Assembly (NCBI RefSeq): GCF_000819445.1
Contig: NZ_CP005286.1
Coordinates: 1,054,001 to 1,118,000 of the forward strand
Length of the DNA: 64,000 nucleotides
DNA from: Corynebacterium humireducens NBRC 106098 = DSM 45392
GTDB lineage: Bacteria; Actinomycetota; Actinomycetes; Mycobacteriales; Mycobacteriaceae
Direction of reading: 5' to 3'
The notes under the pieces were generated by a model. That model was not told the origin of the DNA and searched no databases. It was given only the letters and a program-made list of their open reading frames with translations. Within the stretch, counting starts at the first letter, position 1; each line of letters starts with the position of its first letter. The position numbers were made by a program, and so were the translations under genes. Of the stretch, positions 16,193-25,320 are shown piece by piece.

Positions 16193-16483
16193 CTAGAAGA
16201 AGTCCTCGCGCGTGGCGTTCGGGTGCTGCGCCAGCGGCGTGACCCTGATGTCCATGTACTTGTACATCGGGAAGCCGGAGAGGATCTCGTGGAGGTGGTC
16301 GTTGTCGCGGACGTCGTAGATGGAGTAGTTCGCGTACTCGCCGACGACCCGCCAGATGCCCTTCATGATGCCCTCCCGCTGCAGGTTGCCGGAGTACTCC
16401 TTCTCGCGGACCTGGAAGTCGGCGACCTGCTCGGGGGTGAGGGACTCGGGGAACGTGACATCCATACGTGCCAGGAACAGCAT
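16193..16483 (-). CDS. Muconolactone isomerase-like protein
   Basis: The 96-residue protein matches the length and pattern of muconolactone delta-isomerase (CatC): MLFLARMDV at the start, REKEYSGNLQREG, IWRVVGEYANYSIYDVRDNDHLHEIL, and a final PMYKYMDIRVTPLAQHP. CatC isomerises muconolactone to 3-oxoadipate enol-lactone in catechol degradation and forms homodecamers. No other catechol-pathway gene is present here, so this orphan copy may have another substrate. The start at 16483 is supported by GAAAGG 8 nt upstream; a longer frame to 16510 is less likely. Confidence 0.75.
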   Translation of the reverse strand: MLFLARMDVTFPESLTPEQVADFQVREKEYSGNLQREGIMKGIWRVVGEYANYSIYDVRDNDHLHEILSGFPMYKYMDIRVTPLAQHPNATREDFF

Positions 16484-16556
16484 CGACGCGGCCTTTCGGT
16501 GGAGGGGCAAGGTGATACCTCACGATACCCGCTCCCGAAAGGCCGTGGGGACCTCC

Positions 16557-19358
16557 TCAGAGCAGCTGGCGCAGCACGTACGGCAGGATGCCGCCGTGCC
16601 GGAAGTACGCCTCCTCTGCGGGGGTGTCGATGCGCACGACCGCCTCGAACTCGACGGTGCGCTCCGGGGACTCGGCACGCACCGTCACCGTCCGGGGGAT
16701 GTCCTCCCGGCCGGCCAATCCCGTGACCGAGAAGACCTCGTCGCCGGTGAGATCGTAGGACGCCGCCGATTCGCCCTCCGGGAACTGCAGCGGCAGCACT
16801 CCCATGCCCACCAGGTTGGAGCGGTGGATGCGCTCGAAGGAGCGGGCGATCACCGCACGCACCCCGAGCAGTGACGTGCCCTTCGCCGCCCAGTCGCGGG
16901 AGGACCCGGAACCGTACTCGGCGCCCGCGAGGACGATGAGCGGCACGTTCTCCTCCCGGTAGCGTTGCGCGGCGTCGTAAATGGACATCTCCTCGCCGTC
17001 GGGGAGGTGACGGGTGACCCCACCCTCCGTGCCGGGGGCGAGCAGGTTCCGCAGCCGCACGTTGGCGAAGGTGCCGCGGACCATCACGTGGTGGTTGCCG
17101 CGTCGCGAGCCGTAGGAGTTGAAGTCCCTCGGCTCCACACCCTGTTCCTGCAGGTAGCGGCCCGCAGGTGAGGTCGGGTTGATCGCGCCGGCCGGGGAGA
17201 TGTGGTCGGTGGTCACCGAGTCGCCCAACAGCGCCAGCACACGCGCCCCCGCGATGTCCTCGACCGGGGCGGGTTCGACCTCCATGCCGTCGAAGTAGGG
17301 GGGTTTCCGGATGTAGGTGGACTCCCCGCTCCAGGCGTACTTGTCGCCCTCCGGGATGGCCATGCCGCGCCAGTTGTCGTCACCGTCGAAGACCGTGTCG
17401 TAGCTGGCGGAGAACATCTCCGCGCGCACGTGCTCGTCGACGACCGCGCGGATCTCCTCCTCCGTCGGCCAGATGTCACGCAGGTAGACGTCCCGGCCCT
17501 CGGGGTCCTGCGCCAGCGGGTCCTCCAGCAGGTTGGTGTGCAGGCTGCCCGCCAGGGCGTAGGCGACCACCAGCGGCGGGGAGGCGAGGAAGTTCATCTT
17601 CACCTCGGGGTGGATGCGCCCCTCGAAGTTGCGGTTGCCCGACAGCACGGACGCCACGTTGAGTCCGTTGCCCGTCACCGCGCGGGACACCTCCGGGATG
17701 AGCGGCCCCGAGTTGCCGATGCACGTCGTGCAGCCGTAGCCGATGTTGTGGAAGCCCAGCCGGTCCAGGTACTCCGTCAGGCCGGCGCGCTCCAGGTAGG
17801 TGGTGACCACGCGGGAACCCGGCGCGAGGGTCGTCTTCACCCAGGGGCGGGTGCGCAGCCCACGTTCGACGGCCTTCTTCGCCAGGAGTGCAGCGCCCAG
17901 CATCACGGACGGGTTGGACGTGTTGGTGCACGAGGTGATCGCCGCGATGACCACGTCGCCGTGGTCGATGATCGCCGGGGTGCCGTCGATGACGACGTCC
18001 ACCGGGTCCGAGGGCCAGCCCAGCTTCGCGTTCATGGTGAGCTGGCGGCGCGAGAGTTCCCGCGGTGGCGCGTCCCGGTACTGCCCCGTGTGCAGGTACA
18101 CGGGGTCACTGGCGGGGAAGGAGTCCGCGGAGGCGTCGTCGACGCCGCCGGCGGCCGGGTGGTAGATGTCGTGCTCCCCGGCGAGCAGGCCCAGCACGGT
18201 GGCGGGGGCGTCGGCCAGGTTCATGCGGTCCTGTGGGCGGCTGGGACCGGAGATCGACGGGGTGACCGTCGCCAGGTCCAGTTCGACGACCTGGCTGTAG
18301 TCCGCGGGGGAGTCCGGGTCGTGCCACAGTCCCTGCACCTTCGCGTACTCCTCGACGAGCGCGATCTGCTGCTCCTCCCGCCCGGTCAGGCGCAGGTAGT
18401 TGAGGGTCTCCTCGTCGACAGGGAAGATCGCCACGGTGGCGCCGTACTCCGGGCTCATGTTGCCCAGGGTCGCGCGGTTGGCCAGCGGGATGGAGGCCAC
18501 GCCGGGCCCGAAGAACTCCACGAACTTGCCGACGACCCGCGTCCTCCGCAGCAGCTCCGCCACCGTGAGCACCAGGTCCGTCGCCGTGGTGCCGGCGGGC
18601 AGCTCACCGATGAGCTTGAGGCCGACGACCTCCGGGATGAGCAGGCTGGCGGGCTGGCCGAGCATGGCGGCCTCCGCCTCGATGCCGCCCACGCCCCAGC
18701 CGAGCACGCCGAGGCCGTTGACCATCGGGGTGTGCGAGTCGGTGCCGACGAGCGTGTCCGGGTACGCCTGCACCACGCCGTCGCGCTCCCGGGTGAACAC
18801 CACACGCGACAGGTACTCCAGGTTGACCTGGTGGCAGATGCCGGTGTCCGGCGGCACCACCACGAAATCGGCGAAGGACTGCTGCGCCCACCTCAGCAGC
18901 TGGTAGCGCTCCTCGTTGCGCTCGAACTCCAGCTGCGCGTTGATGCCGAGTGCCTGCGGGCTGCCGAAGGCGTCGGCGATGAGGGAGTGGTCGATGACCA
19001 GTTCCCCCGGGATGAGCGGGTTGATCTTCTGCGGGTCGCCGCCGAGGTCGGACATGGCGTCGCGCATGGCGACCAGGTCCACGACGCACGGCACGCCCGT
19101 GAAGTCCTGCATGAGCACGCGCGCCGGGGAGAACTGGATCTCCTCCGTGGACACCTTGTCGGGCGACCAGTTTCGCAGCGCCTCGATCTGGTCCCTCGTG
19201 ACCAGCCGCCCGTCCTCGTTGCGCAGCAGGTTCTCCAGCAGGATACGCAGCGAGTAGGGGAGCCGCGCTTTCGTCTCGACGCCGTCGAGCCGGTGGATCT
19301 CGTAGTCGGTGTCACCGACCCGCAGGGTGTCCCAGGTGTCGAAGCTATTGGTCGTCAT
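16557..19358 (-). CDS. acn: Aconitate hydratase (aconitase)
   Basis: The 933-residue protein is an AcnA/IRP1-type aconitase catalysing citrate to isocitrate in the TCA cycle. It carries a 4Fe-4S cluster held by Cys in AITSCTNTS and by the two Cys of [12 protein letters not shown]. Other signatures are LMQDFTGVP near the N-terminus, [30 protein letters not shown] (in pieces), [16 protein letters not shown] and [14 protein letters not shown] near the end. It differs noticeably from the C. glutamicum acn I remember in the middle (an SFPASDP segment replaces a longer linker), and acnR is not adjacent, so this may be a second aconitase. Its start overlaps a small upstream gene by 14 bp. A CRP-like box lies further upstream. 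Confidence 0.93.
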   Translation of the reverse strand: MTTNSFDTWDTLRVGDTDYEIHRLDGVETKARLPYSLRILLENLLRNEDGRLVTRDQIEALRNWSPDKVSTEEIQFSPARVLMQDFTGVPCVVDLVAMRDAMSDLGGDPQKINPLIPGELVIDHSLIADAFGSPQALGINAQLEFERNEERYQLLRWAQQSFADFVVVPPDTGICHQVNLEYLSRVVFTRERDGVVQAYPDTLVGTDSHTPMVNGLGVLGWGVGGIEAEAAMLGQPASLLIPEVVGLKLIGELPAGTTATDLVLTVAELLRRTRVVGKFVEFFGPGVASIPLANRATLGNMSPEYGATVAIFPVDEETLNYLRLTGREEQQIALVEEYAKVQGLWHDPDSPADYSQVVELDLATVTPSISGPSRPQDRMNLADAPATVLGLLAGEHDIYHPAAGGVDDASADSFPASDPVYLHTGQYRDAPPRELSRRQLTMNAKLGWPSDPVDVVIDGTPAIIDHGDVVIAAITSCTNTSNPSVMLGAALLAKKAVERGLRTRPWVKTTLAPGSRVVTTYLERAGLTEYLDRLGFHNIGYGCTTCIGNSGPLIPEVSRAVTGNGLNVASVLSGNRNFEGRIHPEVKMNFLASPPLVVAYALAGSLHTNLLEDPLAQDPEGRDVYLRDIWPTEEEIRAVVDEHVRAEMFSASYDTVFDGDDNWRGMAIPEGDKYAWSGESTYIRKPPYFDGMEVEPAPVEDIAGARVLALLGDSVTTDHISPAGAINPTSPAGRYLQEQGVEPRDFNSYGSRRGNHHVMVRGTFANVRLRNLLAPGTEGGVTRHLPDGEEMSIYDAAQRYREENVPLIVLAGAEYGSGSSRDWAAKGTSLLGVRAVIARSFERIHRSNLVGMGVLPLQFPEGESAASYDLTGDEVFSVTGLAGREDIPRTVTVRAESPERTVEFEAVVRIDTPAEEAYFRHGGILPYVLRQLL

Positions 19359-19593
19359 TGCTGACCCTCTCGCGCCAGTAGTTGTTGGCGGCGGCGATCG
19401 TGGCGAACTCCACGGCCACGGCATGGGCGGCCATCGTCAGCGAATCGGCGTTGCCCGCGTAATCGGGGCGCAGCCGCTGCCGGACATCCGCGTCCGGCTG
19501 GATGGCGGCGACGGTCTTGCGCGCCAGCATGATGGCGAGCGCGCGTCCTTCCTCAGGAGTGTCGGTGAGCAGGGTGTTTCCGGGGACGAGCAT
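19345..19593 (-). CDS. Small conserved-looking protein overlapping aconitase
   Basis: This 82-residue protein starts at the ATG at 19593, preceded by AAGGAG at 7 nt, and its stop lies 14 bp inside the aconitase gene, implying translational coupling. It is mostly helical by eye ([18 protein letters not shown] and [19 protein letters not shown] segments), with no cysteine, signal peptide or membrane segment. I recognise no family. The excellent ribosome site, compared with the weak one of aconitase, suggests it is the first gene of the transcript and may set aconitase translation. Confidence 0.65.
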   Translation of the reverse strand: MLVPGNTLLTDTPEEGRALAIMLARKTVAAIQPDADVRQRLRPDYAGNADSLTMAAHAVAVEFATIAAANNYWRERVSNDDQ

Positions 19594-19652
19594 GATCGGC
19601 TCCTTCGCTGGGTGAAGAATGTACGGGGAAATCTGGGGTAATTTACACGGTA

Positions 19653-19668
19653 CGTGACCGGGCTCACT
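19653..19668. promoter_or_regulatory. CRP/GlxR-like box upstream of the aconitase operon
   Basis: CGTGACCGGGCTCACT contains a perfect GTGA-N6-TCAC core. It lies 60-75 bp upstream of the small gene that precedes aconitase. Binding is inferred from the consensus only. Confidence 0.45.
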
Positions 19669-19687
19669 TTCGCTACGGCCCACAAAA

Positions 19688-19712
19688 AAGGGCCGGGGGA
19701 GTCCCGGCCCTT
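19688..19712 (-). terminator. Rho-independent terminator of the DUF937 gene
   Basis: A 10-bp perfect stem (AAGGGCCGGG / CCCGGCCCTT) is followed on the minus strand by a run of T residues (TTTTT then GTG). It lies 10 bp after the DUF937 stop. Confidence 0.88.
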
Positions 19713-19722
19713 CCACCACTGC

Positions 19723-20286
19723 TTATCGACGCCCACCGCCCAGCAGCCCACCCAACAGGTCCCCGAGGACCCCGCCGAGCCCACCCGGGCCCTGCGCCTG
19801 GGTCTGGGTCTGACCACCGCCGAGGACCTGACCGAGGATCATCTCGAGCAGGCCACCCTTGTCCCGGGCCTGCGCCTGCCCGGCACCACCCTGGGTGAGG
19901 CGGCCCGCCAGCCAGGACATAGCCAGCGGAGCCAGGATCGGCATGAGCGCACGCACGAGGCTCGTGCCACCGACGAGGCCACCGAGCTGGTGCGCCACCT
20001 GGTCCTCGTTCTGGCCGAACACATGGTGGGCGATCTTCGCGCCGTCCTGCGTGTCGATGTCGTCGACGTTGACGTCACCCTCGACGAGGTCCGGGTTGTG
20101 CGACTCCAGTGCGCTGGCCAGCGAGTCACGCCCCGCCTGGTCCTGGGCGTTGGCACCCATGCCGGCCAGCAGGGTGGACAGGATCTTCTCGGAGGCCTGG
20201 CGGACCTGCGCCGGGTCCTCGCCGAGGCGGGCGGCGATGCTGTCGATCGGGAGCTTGGACAGGAGATCGTTGATGTTGTTTGTCAT
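19723..20286 (-). CDS. DUF937 family protein
   Basis: The 187-residue protein begins with an amphipathic LLSKLPIDSIAARLGEDPAQVRQASEKILSTLLAGM region (in pieces) and has a DIDTQDGAKIAHHVFGQNEDQVAHQLGG block (residues about 77-104), the conserved DUF937 (YidB-like) core. It is followed by an Ala/Leu helix and a Gly/Gln-rich tail (residues about 135-187) of low complexity. There is no signal peptide. The fold is predicted helical; the function is unknown. It has its own terminator and an intergenic region of about 150 bp upstream. Confidence 0.8.
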   Translation of the reverse strand: MTNNINDLLSKLPIDSIAARLGEDPAQVRQASEKILSTLLAGMGANAQDQAGRDSLASALESHNPDLVEGDVNVDDIDTQDGAKIAHHVFGQNEDQVAHQLGGLVGGTSLVRALMPILAPLAMSWLAGRLTQGGAGQAQARDKGGLLEMILGQVLGGGQTQTQAQGPGGLGGVLGDLLGGLLGGGRR

Positions 20287-20330
20287 GACACAATTCTAGA
20301 GAAACTCTCAGGTCCGCGTCCGGGGGTTGG

Positions 20331-20343
20331 GGCGTCGGCAAGC
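20331..20343 (+). repeat. GTCGGMAAGC repeat, intergenic copy
   Basis: GGCGTCGGCAAGC, 45 bp upstream of the DUF937 start. Confidence 0.5.
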
Positions 20344-20348
20344 CCCCG

Positions 20349-20417
20349 AGGTGGATCGCCGGTGAGCATGGGGCCCTGAGTCCCCGGAATTTGCCGATGT
20401 TCACCGGCGATCGACCT
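20349..20417. repeat. Long imperfect inverted repeat upstream of the DUF937 gene
   Basis: Two 17-bp arms (20349-20365 and 20401-20417; core GATCGCCGGTGA / TCACCGGCGATC) match with one mismatch. The 35-nt loop can form its own GGGG/CCCC stem. There is no T-run. It lies between the tRNA-Arg terminator and the DUF937 start and has no known identity. Confidence 0.6.
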
Positions 20418-20436
20418 GGAGGCAAGCATGCAGAAA

Positions 20437-20462
20437 CCCCCGTTGACAGAGGTCAACGGGGG
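20437..20462 (-). terminator. Terminator of tRNA-Arg
   Basis: A perfect 11-bp stem (CCCCCGTTGAC / GTCAACGGGGG) with an AGAG loop lies 6 bp beyond the tRNA 3' end and is followed on the minus strand by TTTCTG. Confidence 0.85.
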
Positions 20463-20468
20463 TGGCGG

Positions 20469-20541
20469 CGTCCCCGACAGGATTCGAACCTGCGACCTTT
20501 GGTACCGGAAACCAGTGCTCTATCCACTGAGCTACGGAGAC
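20469..20541 (-). tRNA. tRNA-Arg (anticodon CCG)
   Basis: On the minus strand the 73-nt sequence folds as a cloverleaf: acceptor GTCTCCG/CGGGGAC, D-stem GCTC/GAGC, anticodon loop TTCCGGT (anticodon CCG), T-arm GCAGG-TTCGAAT-CCTGT. The top anticodon-stem pair is a C-A mismatch. The 3' CCA is not encoded, so it must be added after transcription. It decodes CGG codons. Confidence 0.92.
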
Positions 20542-20575
20542 AGCGCAGTCATCCGTGATGGATGACAACGGTGAA

Positions 20576-20581
20576 AGTCTA
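20576..20581 (-). promoter_or_regulatory. Possible -10 box of tRNA-Arg
   Basis: The minus strand reads TAGACT 35 bp upstream of the tRNA 5' end. No convincing -35 box is seen. A 7-bp hairpin (GTCATCC/GGATGAC, 20548-20566) lies between this box and the tRNA. Confidence 0.35.
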
Positions 20582-20614
20582 GCACCCGGGGCGGGGAGGA
20601 TCCCAATCCGGTGG

Positions 20615-22186
20615 CTAGCGGTTGAGGCCCGGCACCTCGGTCACGGTGACCTGTCCGTCACGCAGGTAGTCGACGACGATCTCGTCGACGGCGGCGTTGC
20701 CCAGGCCGACGTGGCCGTGGCCGGAGCCGTTGACGGTGACGACGTGGGCGTTCATGGCGTCGGCAAGCGCGCGGTGGGTGCCGTAGGGGGTCTGCGGGTC
20801 GCCGGTGGCCTGGATCAGCAGCGGCCGGACGCCCAGTTCAGCACCCGAGACGGCCGGCAGGGAGGCGACGGGCGGGGCGCCGGCGCAGGCGGCGCCGGAG
20901 GTGAACATCGCGTTGGGGGCGGTGAAGATGTCGCCGGTGACGAAGTTGGTCCACGCGTACTTCGGCATGTCGGCCGGGTTGGCGGGGTAGTGGTTCTCGT
21001 TGCACATGACGAGGCGCTGCATGAGCTGGGCGTTGGCGAAGTCGAGGAGCTGGGTCTCCGACATCTCGGCGGCGAGCTCGGCCGGGTTCGGGGTGGGCCT
21101 CGTGCCGTTGATCATCTCGGCGAGGTTGGGCCACTGGGCGGTGAAGGGCAGGATCTGGCGGGTGATGGCGAGGGTGGGGGAGGTCGCCTGGTTGCCGCCG
21201 GTGACCACCTGGGAGCTCAGACCCTGAGAGGAGACGACGAAGGGGTTGACGGCGGTCATGGCCTGCGCGCCGGGCTGTCCGGACGAGAGGAGACCCGGGG
21301 GCAGGTCGCCGACCTGCGCCGGCGGCGGGACGACGGTCGGGTTGGTGCCGGTCTCGGCGACGACGCGGGCGGACCACGCCTGGTAGACGGCGAGCGGGGT
21401 CTCGCCGAGGCCGTAGACGTCGTGGCGCTCGGCGACCCAGGTCATGAAGTCGTGGAGGGCGTTCTCGTAGCCGGCCTGCTGGGAGCCCATGATGCCGTTC
21501 CAGGCGAGCTTCGGGTCCATGGCGGAGTCGAGGACGACGCGGTCGGTGTGCTGCGGGTAGCGGGTGGCGTACGCGGAGCCGAGGTAGGTGCCGTAGGACA
21601 GGCCGAGGACGGAGATCTTCTCGCGGCGCAGGGCGTTGCGGACCCACTCCCAGTCCTCGGCGGTGTTGTCCGTGGTCAGGGAGGCGGTGTAGCCGGGGTG
21701 GTTGGCCTCGCAGGCGGCCCGGATGAAGCCACCCTGGTTGGTGAGCGCGTCGACCGGGCCCATCGCCATGGCCTCCTCGGCGCAGTTCACGCCGGTGGAG
21801 CCGGGCAGGCCACGCGGCTGGACGGCGACGCGCTCCCACTCGTTGACCAGTCCGGCGGGCCAGGCGAAGTTCTCCTGGCCACCGACGTAGGAGTAGGCGT
21901 CGCCGCCCGGGCCGCCGGGGTTGGTGAACAGGGTGCCGCGGGCGGCGCCGGAGGCGGCGGGCACGCGGACGAAGCCCACGGAGATCGTGGGGCCGGCGGG
22001 GTCGGAGTGGTACATGGGGACGTCGATACGCCCGCACTGTGCCGTCGGGTCGGTCACCTGCTCGGGGCAGGCCTCCCAGGTGATGGGCTGGGCGGGGGCT
22101 GCGGTGGCGGCGGGGGCCGCCACGGCCGACACCGGCAGGAGGCCGAGCAGGGCGACTGCGGTCAGGGCGCGGGGGAGAAGATGCAT
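20615..22186 (-). CDS. Secreted alpha/beta hydrolase, tripeptidyl-aminopeptidase type
   Basis: The 523-residue protein has a signal peptide (LPRALTAVALLGLLPVSAVA then a cleavage region near AAPA, residues about 25-31). The hydrolase core has the oxyanion region TNPGGPGGDAYSYVGG, the nucleophile elbow GLSYGTYLG (Ser at about 195), and the catalytic His in NGSGHGHVGLG near the end; the C-terminal part matches the TAP-like domain. Such exported enzymes remove tripeptides or related groups in the envelope. The minus-strand sequence TATCAT, 6 nt before the ATG, suggests a leaderless transcript. It is divergent from argS. Confidence 0.88.
   Translation of the reverse strand: MHLLPRALTAVALLGLLPVSAVAAPAATAAPAQPITWEACPEQVTDPTAQCGRIDVPMYHSDPAGPTISVGFVRVPAASGAARGTLFTNPGGPGGDAYSYVGGQENFAWPAGLVNEWERVAVQPRGLPGSTGVNCAEEAMAMGPVDALTNQGGFIRAACEANHPGYTASLTTDNTAEDWEWVRNALRREKISVLGLSYGTYLGSAYATRYPQHTDRVVLDSAMDPKLAWNGIMGSQQAGYENALHDFMTWVAERHDVYGLGETPLAVYQAWSARVVAETGTNPTVVPPPAQVGDLPPGLLSSGQPGAQAMTAVNPFVVSSQGLSSQVVTGGNQATSPTLAITRQILPFTAQWPNLAEMINGTRPTPNPAELAAEMSETQLLDFANAQLMQRLVMCNENHYPANPADMPKYAWTNFVTGDIFTAPNAMFTSGAACAGAPPVASLPAVSGAELGVRPLLIQATGDPQTPYGTHRALADAMNAHVVTVNGSGHGHVGLGNAAVDEIVVDYLRDGQVTVTEVPGLNR
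20756..20770 (+). repeat. GTCGGMAAGC repeat, copy inside the hydrolase gene
   Basis: GGCGTCGGCAAGCGC, within coding sequence. Confidence 0.4.
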
Positions 22187-22294
22187 GGGTGAATGATAAC
22201 CAGAACAATCCGTTCATGTGAGTCAGACATGGGGGCGGATCCGGTGTGACGACGCTCAGGAAAGCCTCAGTGGGAGTGCAGGCGCGGGGTGCAC

Positions 22295-22300
22295 TAGACT
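22295..22300 (+). promoter_or_regulatory. argS -10 box, leaderless
   Basis: TAGACT ends 8 nt before the argS ATG and no ribosome site is present; no clear -35 box is visible. Confidence 0.45.
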
Positions 22301-22308
22301 CATCGCCC

Positions 22309-23961
22309 ATGACACCTGCTGATCTTGCGTCCCTCATCCGGGACACCGCCGCCGGCGTGCTCTCGTCCCGTGACCTCGACATCTCTGTTCTGCCCGACCC
22401 GGTGGTCGTCGAGCGTCCCCGTAATCCGGAGCACGGCGACTACGCCACCAACCTGGCCCTGCAGGTGGCCAAGAAGGTCGGCACCAACCCCCGCGAGCTG
22501 GCCACCTGGCTGGCCGAGGCCCTGGCGGAGGACCCCGCCATCGACGAGGCCACCATCGCGGGCCCGGGCTTCCTCAACATCCGCCTGGCGGCTGCGGCGC
22601 AGGGTGAGATCGTGGCGAAGATCCTCGCGGCCGGCGAGCAGTACGGCCACCTCGACATCTACGCCGGCCAGAGGATCAACCTGGAGTTCGTCTCCGCGAA
22701 CCCGACCGGCCCGATCCACCTCGGCGGCACCCGCTGGGCGGCCGTCGGTGACTCCCTGGGCCGCGTGCTCACCGCCGCCGGCGCGCAGGTGACCCGCGAG
22801 TACTACTTCAACGACCACGGCGGCCAGATCGACCGTTTCGCACGTTCCCTCGTCGCGGCCGCCCAGGGTGAGCCGACCCCCGAGGACGGTTACGGCGGCG
22901 ACTACATCCGGGAGATCGCGCAGGCGGTCGTCGAGAAGCAGCCGACGGCGCTGGACGGCACCCCGGAGCAGGTCCAGGAGACCTTCCGCGCCGAGGGCGT
23001 CGAGATGATGTTCGCGCACATCAAGGAGTCGCTGCACGAGTTCGGGACCGACTTCGACGTGTACTTCCACGAGAACTCGCTGTTCGAGTCGGGGGCCGTG
23101 GACAAGGCGGTGCAGACCCTCAAGGACAACGGCAACCTCTACGAGTCCGACGGCGCCTGGTGGCTGCGTTCCACCGACTTCGGCGACGACAAGGACCGCG
23201 TCGTGATCAAGTCCGACGGCGACGCCGCGTACATCGCCGGTGACATCGCCTACGTCGCGGACAAGATCGACCGTGGCCACGACCTGTGCATCTACATGCT
23301 CGGCGCCGACCACCACGGCTACGTCGCCCGCCTCAAGGCCGCCGCGGCCGCGCTGGGCTACGACGCCGACCAGGTGGAGGTCATGATCGGCCAGATGGTC
23401 AACCTGCTCCGCGACGGCGAGGCGGTGCGCATGTCCAAGCGTGCCGGCACCGTCATCACCCTCGACGACCTGGTCGAGGCCATCGGCATCGACGCCGCCC
23501 GCTACTCCCTCATCCGCTCCTCCGTCGACTCCTCCCTGGACATCGACCTGGCGCTGTGGGCCTCCCAGTCCTCGGACAACCCCGTCTACTACGTCCAGTA
23601 CGGCCACGCCCGCCTGTGCTCCATCGCGCGCAAGGCCGCCGAGCTGGGCGTCACCGCCGACAACCCGGACCTCTCCCTGCTCACCCACGAGCGGGAGGGC
23701 GACCTCATCCGCACCCTCGGCGAGTTCCCGAACGTGGTCAAGGCCGCGGCGGAACTGCGTGAGCCGCACCGTATCGCCCGTTATGCCGAGGAACTGGCCG
23801 GCGTGTTCCACCGCTTCTACGACAACTGCCAGATCCTGCCGAAGGCGGACGAAGAGGCCGCCCCGATCCACACCGCCCGCCTGGCGCTGGCTGCGGCCAC
23901 CCGCCAGACCCTGGCCAACGCGCTCGGCCTGGTCGGTGTCACCGCCCCGGAGAGGATGTAA
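22309..23961 (+). CDS. argS: Arginyl-tRNA synthetase
   Basis: The 550-residue class I synthetase charges tRNA-Arg in the cytoplasm. The HIGH-type motif appears in [12 protein letters not shown] (residues about 129-140), the KMSKS-type motif as RMSKRAGTV (about 374-382), and the C-terminal anticodon-binding domain ends with the usual [16 protein letters not shown]. The ATG at 22309 was chosen over an upstream GTG frame because [13 protein letters not shown] is the typical beginning and a -10 box sits 8 nt upstream. It is followed after 4 bp by lysA, as in C. glutamicum, where the two are cotranscribed. Confidence 0.96.
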   Translation: MTPADLASLIRDTAAGVLSSRDLDISVLPDPVVVERPRNPEHGDYATNLALQVAKKVGTNPRELATWLAEALAEDPAIDEATIAGPGFLNIRLAAAAQGEIVAKILAAGEQYGHLDIYAGQRINLEFVSANPTGPIHLGGTRWAAVGDSLGRVLTAAGAQVTREYYFNDHGGQIDRFARSLVAAAQGEPTPEDGYGGDYIREIAQAVVEKQPTALDGTPEQVQETFRAEGVEMMFAHIKESLHEFGTDFDVYFHENSLFESGAVDKAVQTLKDNGNLYESDGAWWLRSTDFGDDKDRVVIKSDGDAAYIAGDIAYVADKIDRGHDLCIYMLGADHHGYVARLKAAAAALGYDADQVEVMIGQMVNLLRDGEAVRMSKRAGTVITLDDLVEAIGIDAARYSLIRSSVDSSLDIDLALWASQSSDNPVYYVQYGHARLCSIARKAAELGVTADNPDLSLLTHEREGDLIRTLGEFPNVVKAAAELREPHRIARYAEELAGVFHRFYDNCQILPKADEEAAPIHTARLALAAATRQTLANALGLVGVTAPERM

Positions 23962-23965
23962 GCGC

Positions 23966-25297
23966 ATGACCTCGGATTTCAACGATCTGCCGGCCCACGT
24001 CTGGCCGCGCAACGCCGCGCGCCAGGAGGACGGCGTGGTCACCGTCGCGGGTGTCCCGCTGCCGGAGATCGCCGAGGAGTTCGGTACCCCGGTCTTCGTC
24101 GTCGACGAGGACGACTTCCGTTCCCGCTGCCAGGACATGGCCCGCGCCTTCGGCGGCCCGGAGCACGTCCACTACGCCTCCAAGGCGTTCCTCACCCGCA
24201 CCGTCGCCCGCTGGGTCGACGAGGAGGGGCTGTCGCTCGACGTCGCCTCGCTCAACGAGCTGCGGATCGCGCTGGCCGCCGAGTTCCCCGCCGCCCGCAT
24301 CACCGCGCACGGCAACAACAAGGGCCCGTCCTTCCTGCGGGCGTGCGTCACCGAGGGCGTCGGCCACGTCGTCCTCGACTCCGAGCAGGAGCTCGAGCTT
24401 CTCGACGCCATCGCCGCCGGCGCCGGCGTCATCCAGAAGGTGATGATCCGCGTCAAGCCGGGCATCGAGGCGCACACCCACGAGGCCATCGCCACGTCCC
24501 ACGAGGACCAGAAGTTCGGCTTCTCCCTGGCCTCCGGCTCGGCGTTCCGCGCCGCGGAGGCCGCCGTCCGCGCCGAGAACCTCGAGCTCGTGGGCCTGCA
24601 CTGCCACGTCGGCTCCCAGGTCTTCGACGCCCGGGGCTTCACGATGGCCGCCGACCGCGTGCTGGGCCTCTACTCGCAGATCCACCGCGAACTCGGCGTG
24701 CAGCTGCCCGAGCTCGATCTCGGCGGCGGCTACGGCATCGCCTACACCGAGGACGAGCAGCCCCTCAACGTCGACGAGGTCGCCCACGACCTGCTCACCG
24801 CCGTGGCCAAGACCGCCGCGGAGCTGGGCATCGACGCCCCCGCCGTCCTCGTCGAGCCGGGCCGCGCCATCGCCGGCCCCGGCACGGTGACGGTCTACGA
24901 GGTCGGCACCGTCAAGGACGTCACCGTCTCCGAGGACGAGAAGCGACGCTACCTCTCCGTCGACGGCGGCATGTCCGACAACATCCGCCCGGCCCTCTAC
25001 GACGCGCTTTACGACGCCCGCGTGGTCAACCGTTTCACCGAGGGCGAGGAGATCTCCTCCCGCCTCGTCGGTTCCCACTGCGAGTCCGGCGACATTCTCG
25101 TCCGCGACGCGCGCTACCCCGACGACATCGTGGTCGGGGACCTCATGGCCGTCGCCGCGACCGGCGCCTACGCCTACGCCATGTCCTCGCGCTACAACGC
25201 CTTCGGCCGTCCGCCGGTCGTCGCGGTGCGTGCCGGCAAGACGAAGCTCATGCTGCGCCGCGAGACCGTCGAGGACATTCTCGCGCTGGAGACGTAG
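23966..25297 (+). CDS. lysA: Diaminopimelate decarboxylase
   Basis: The 443-residue PLP enzyme makes L-lysine from meso-diaminopimelate, the last lysine step. The PLP lysine is in HYASKAFLT (about residue 72), the phosphate-binding glycine loop is [11 protein letters not shown] (about 251-261), the EPGR block is [10 protein letters not shown], and the second-subunit Cys is in [10 protein letters not shown] (about 371). The start at 23966 lies 4 bp after argS, so expression is coupled to argS. It ends at a small bidirectional terminator. Confidence 0.97.
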   Translation: MTSDFNDLPAHVWPRNAARQEDGVVTVAGVPLPEIAEEFGTPVFVVDEDDFRSRCQDMARAFGGPEHVHYASKAFLTRTVARWVDEEGLSLDVASLNELRIALAAEFPAARITAHGNNKGPSFLRACVTEGVGHVVLDSEQELELLDAIAAGAGVIQKVMIRVKPGIEAHTHEAIATSHEDQKFGFSLASGSAFRAAEAAVRAENLELVGLHCHVGSQVFDARGFTMAADRVLGLYSQIHRELGVQLPELDLGGGYGIAYTEDEQPLNVDEVAHDLLTAVAKTAAELGIDAPAVLVEPGRAIAGPGTVTVYEVGTVKDVTVSEDEKRRYLSVDGGMSDNIRPALYDALYDARVVNRFTEGEEISSRLVGSHCESGDILVRDARYPDDIVVGDLMAVAATGAYAYAMSSRYNAFGRPPVVAVRAGKTKLMLRRETVEDILALET

Positions 25298-25301
25298 AAC
25301 C

Positions 25302-25320
25302 GACGCCCGGGCAGGGCGTC
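25302..25320. terminator. Bidirectional terminator between lysA and the next gene
   Basis: A perfect 7-bp stem (GACGCCC / GGGCGTC) with a 5-nt loop starts 4 bp after lysA and reaches the stop codon of the convergent gene. Confidence 0.6.

Noticed and set aside
17202..19364. A 720-codon open frame on the plus strand opposite aconitase
   Set aside because: It is a shadow of the aconitase frame, with low-complexity His/Arg/Val content and no recognisable domain.
22246..22308. An upstream GTG start giving a longer ArgS
   Set aside because: The extra residues do not match the family start, and the -10 box of argS lies inside that stretch.
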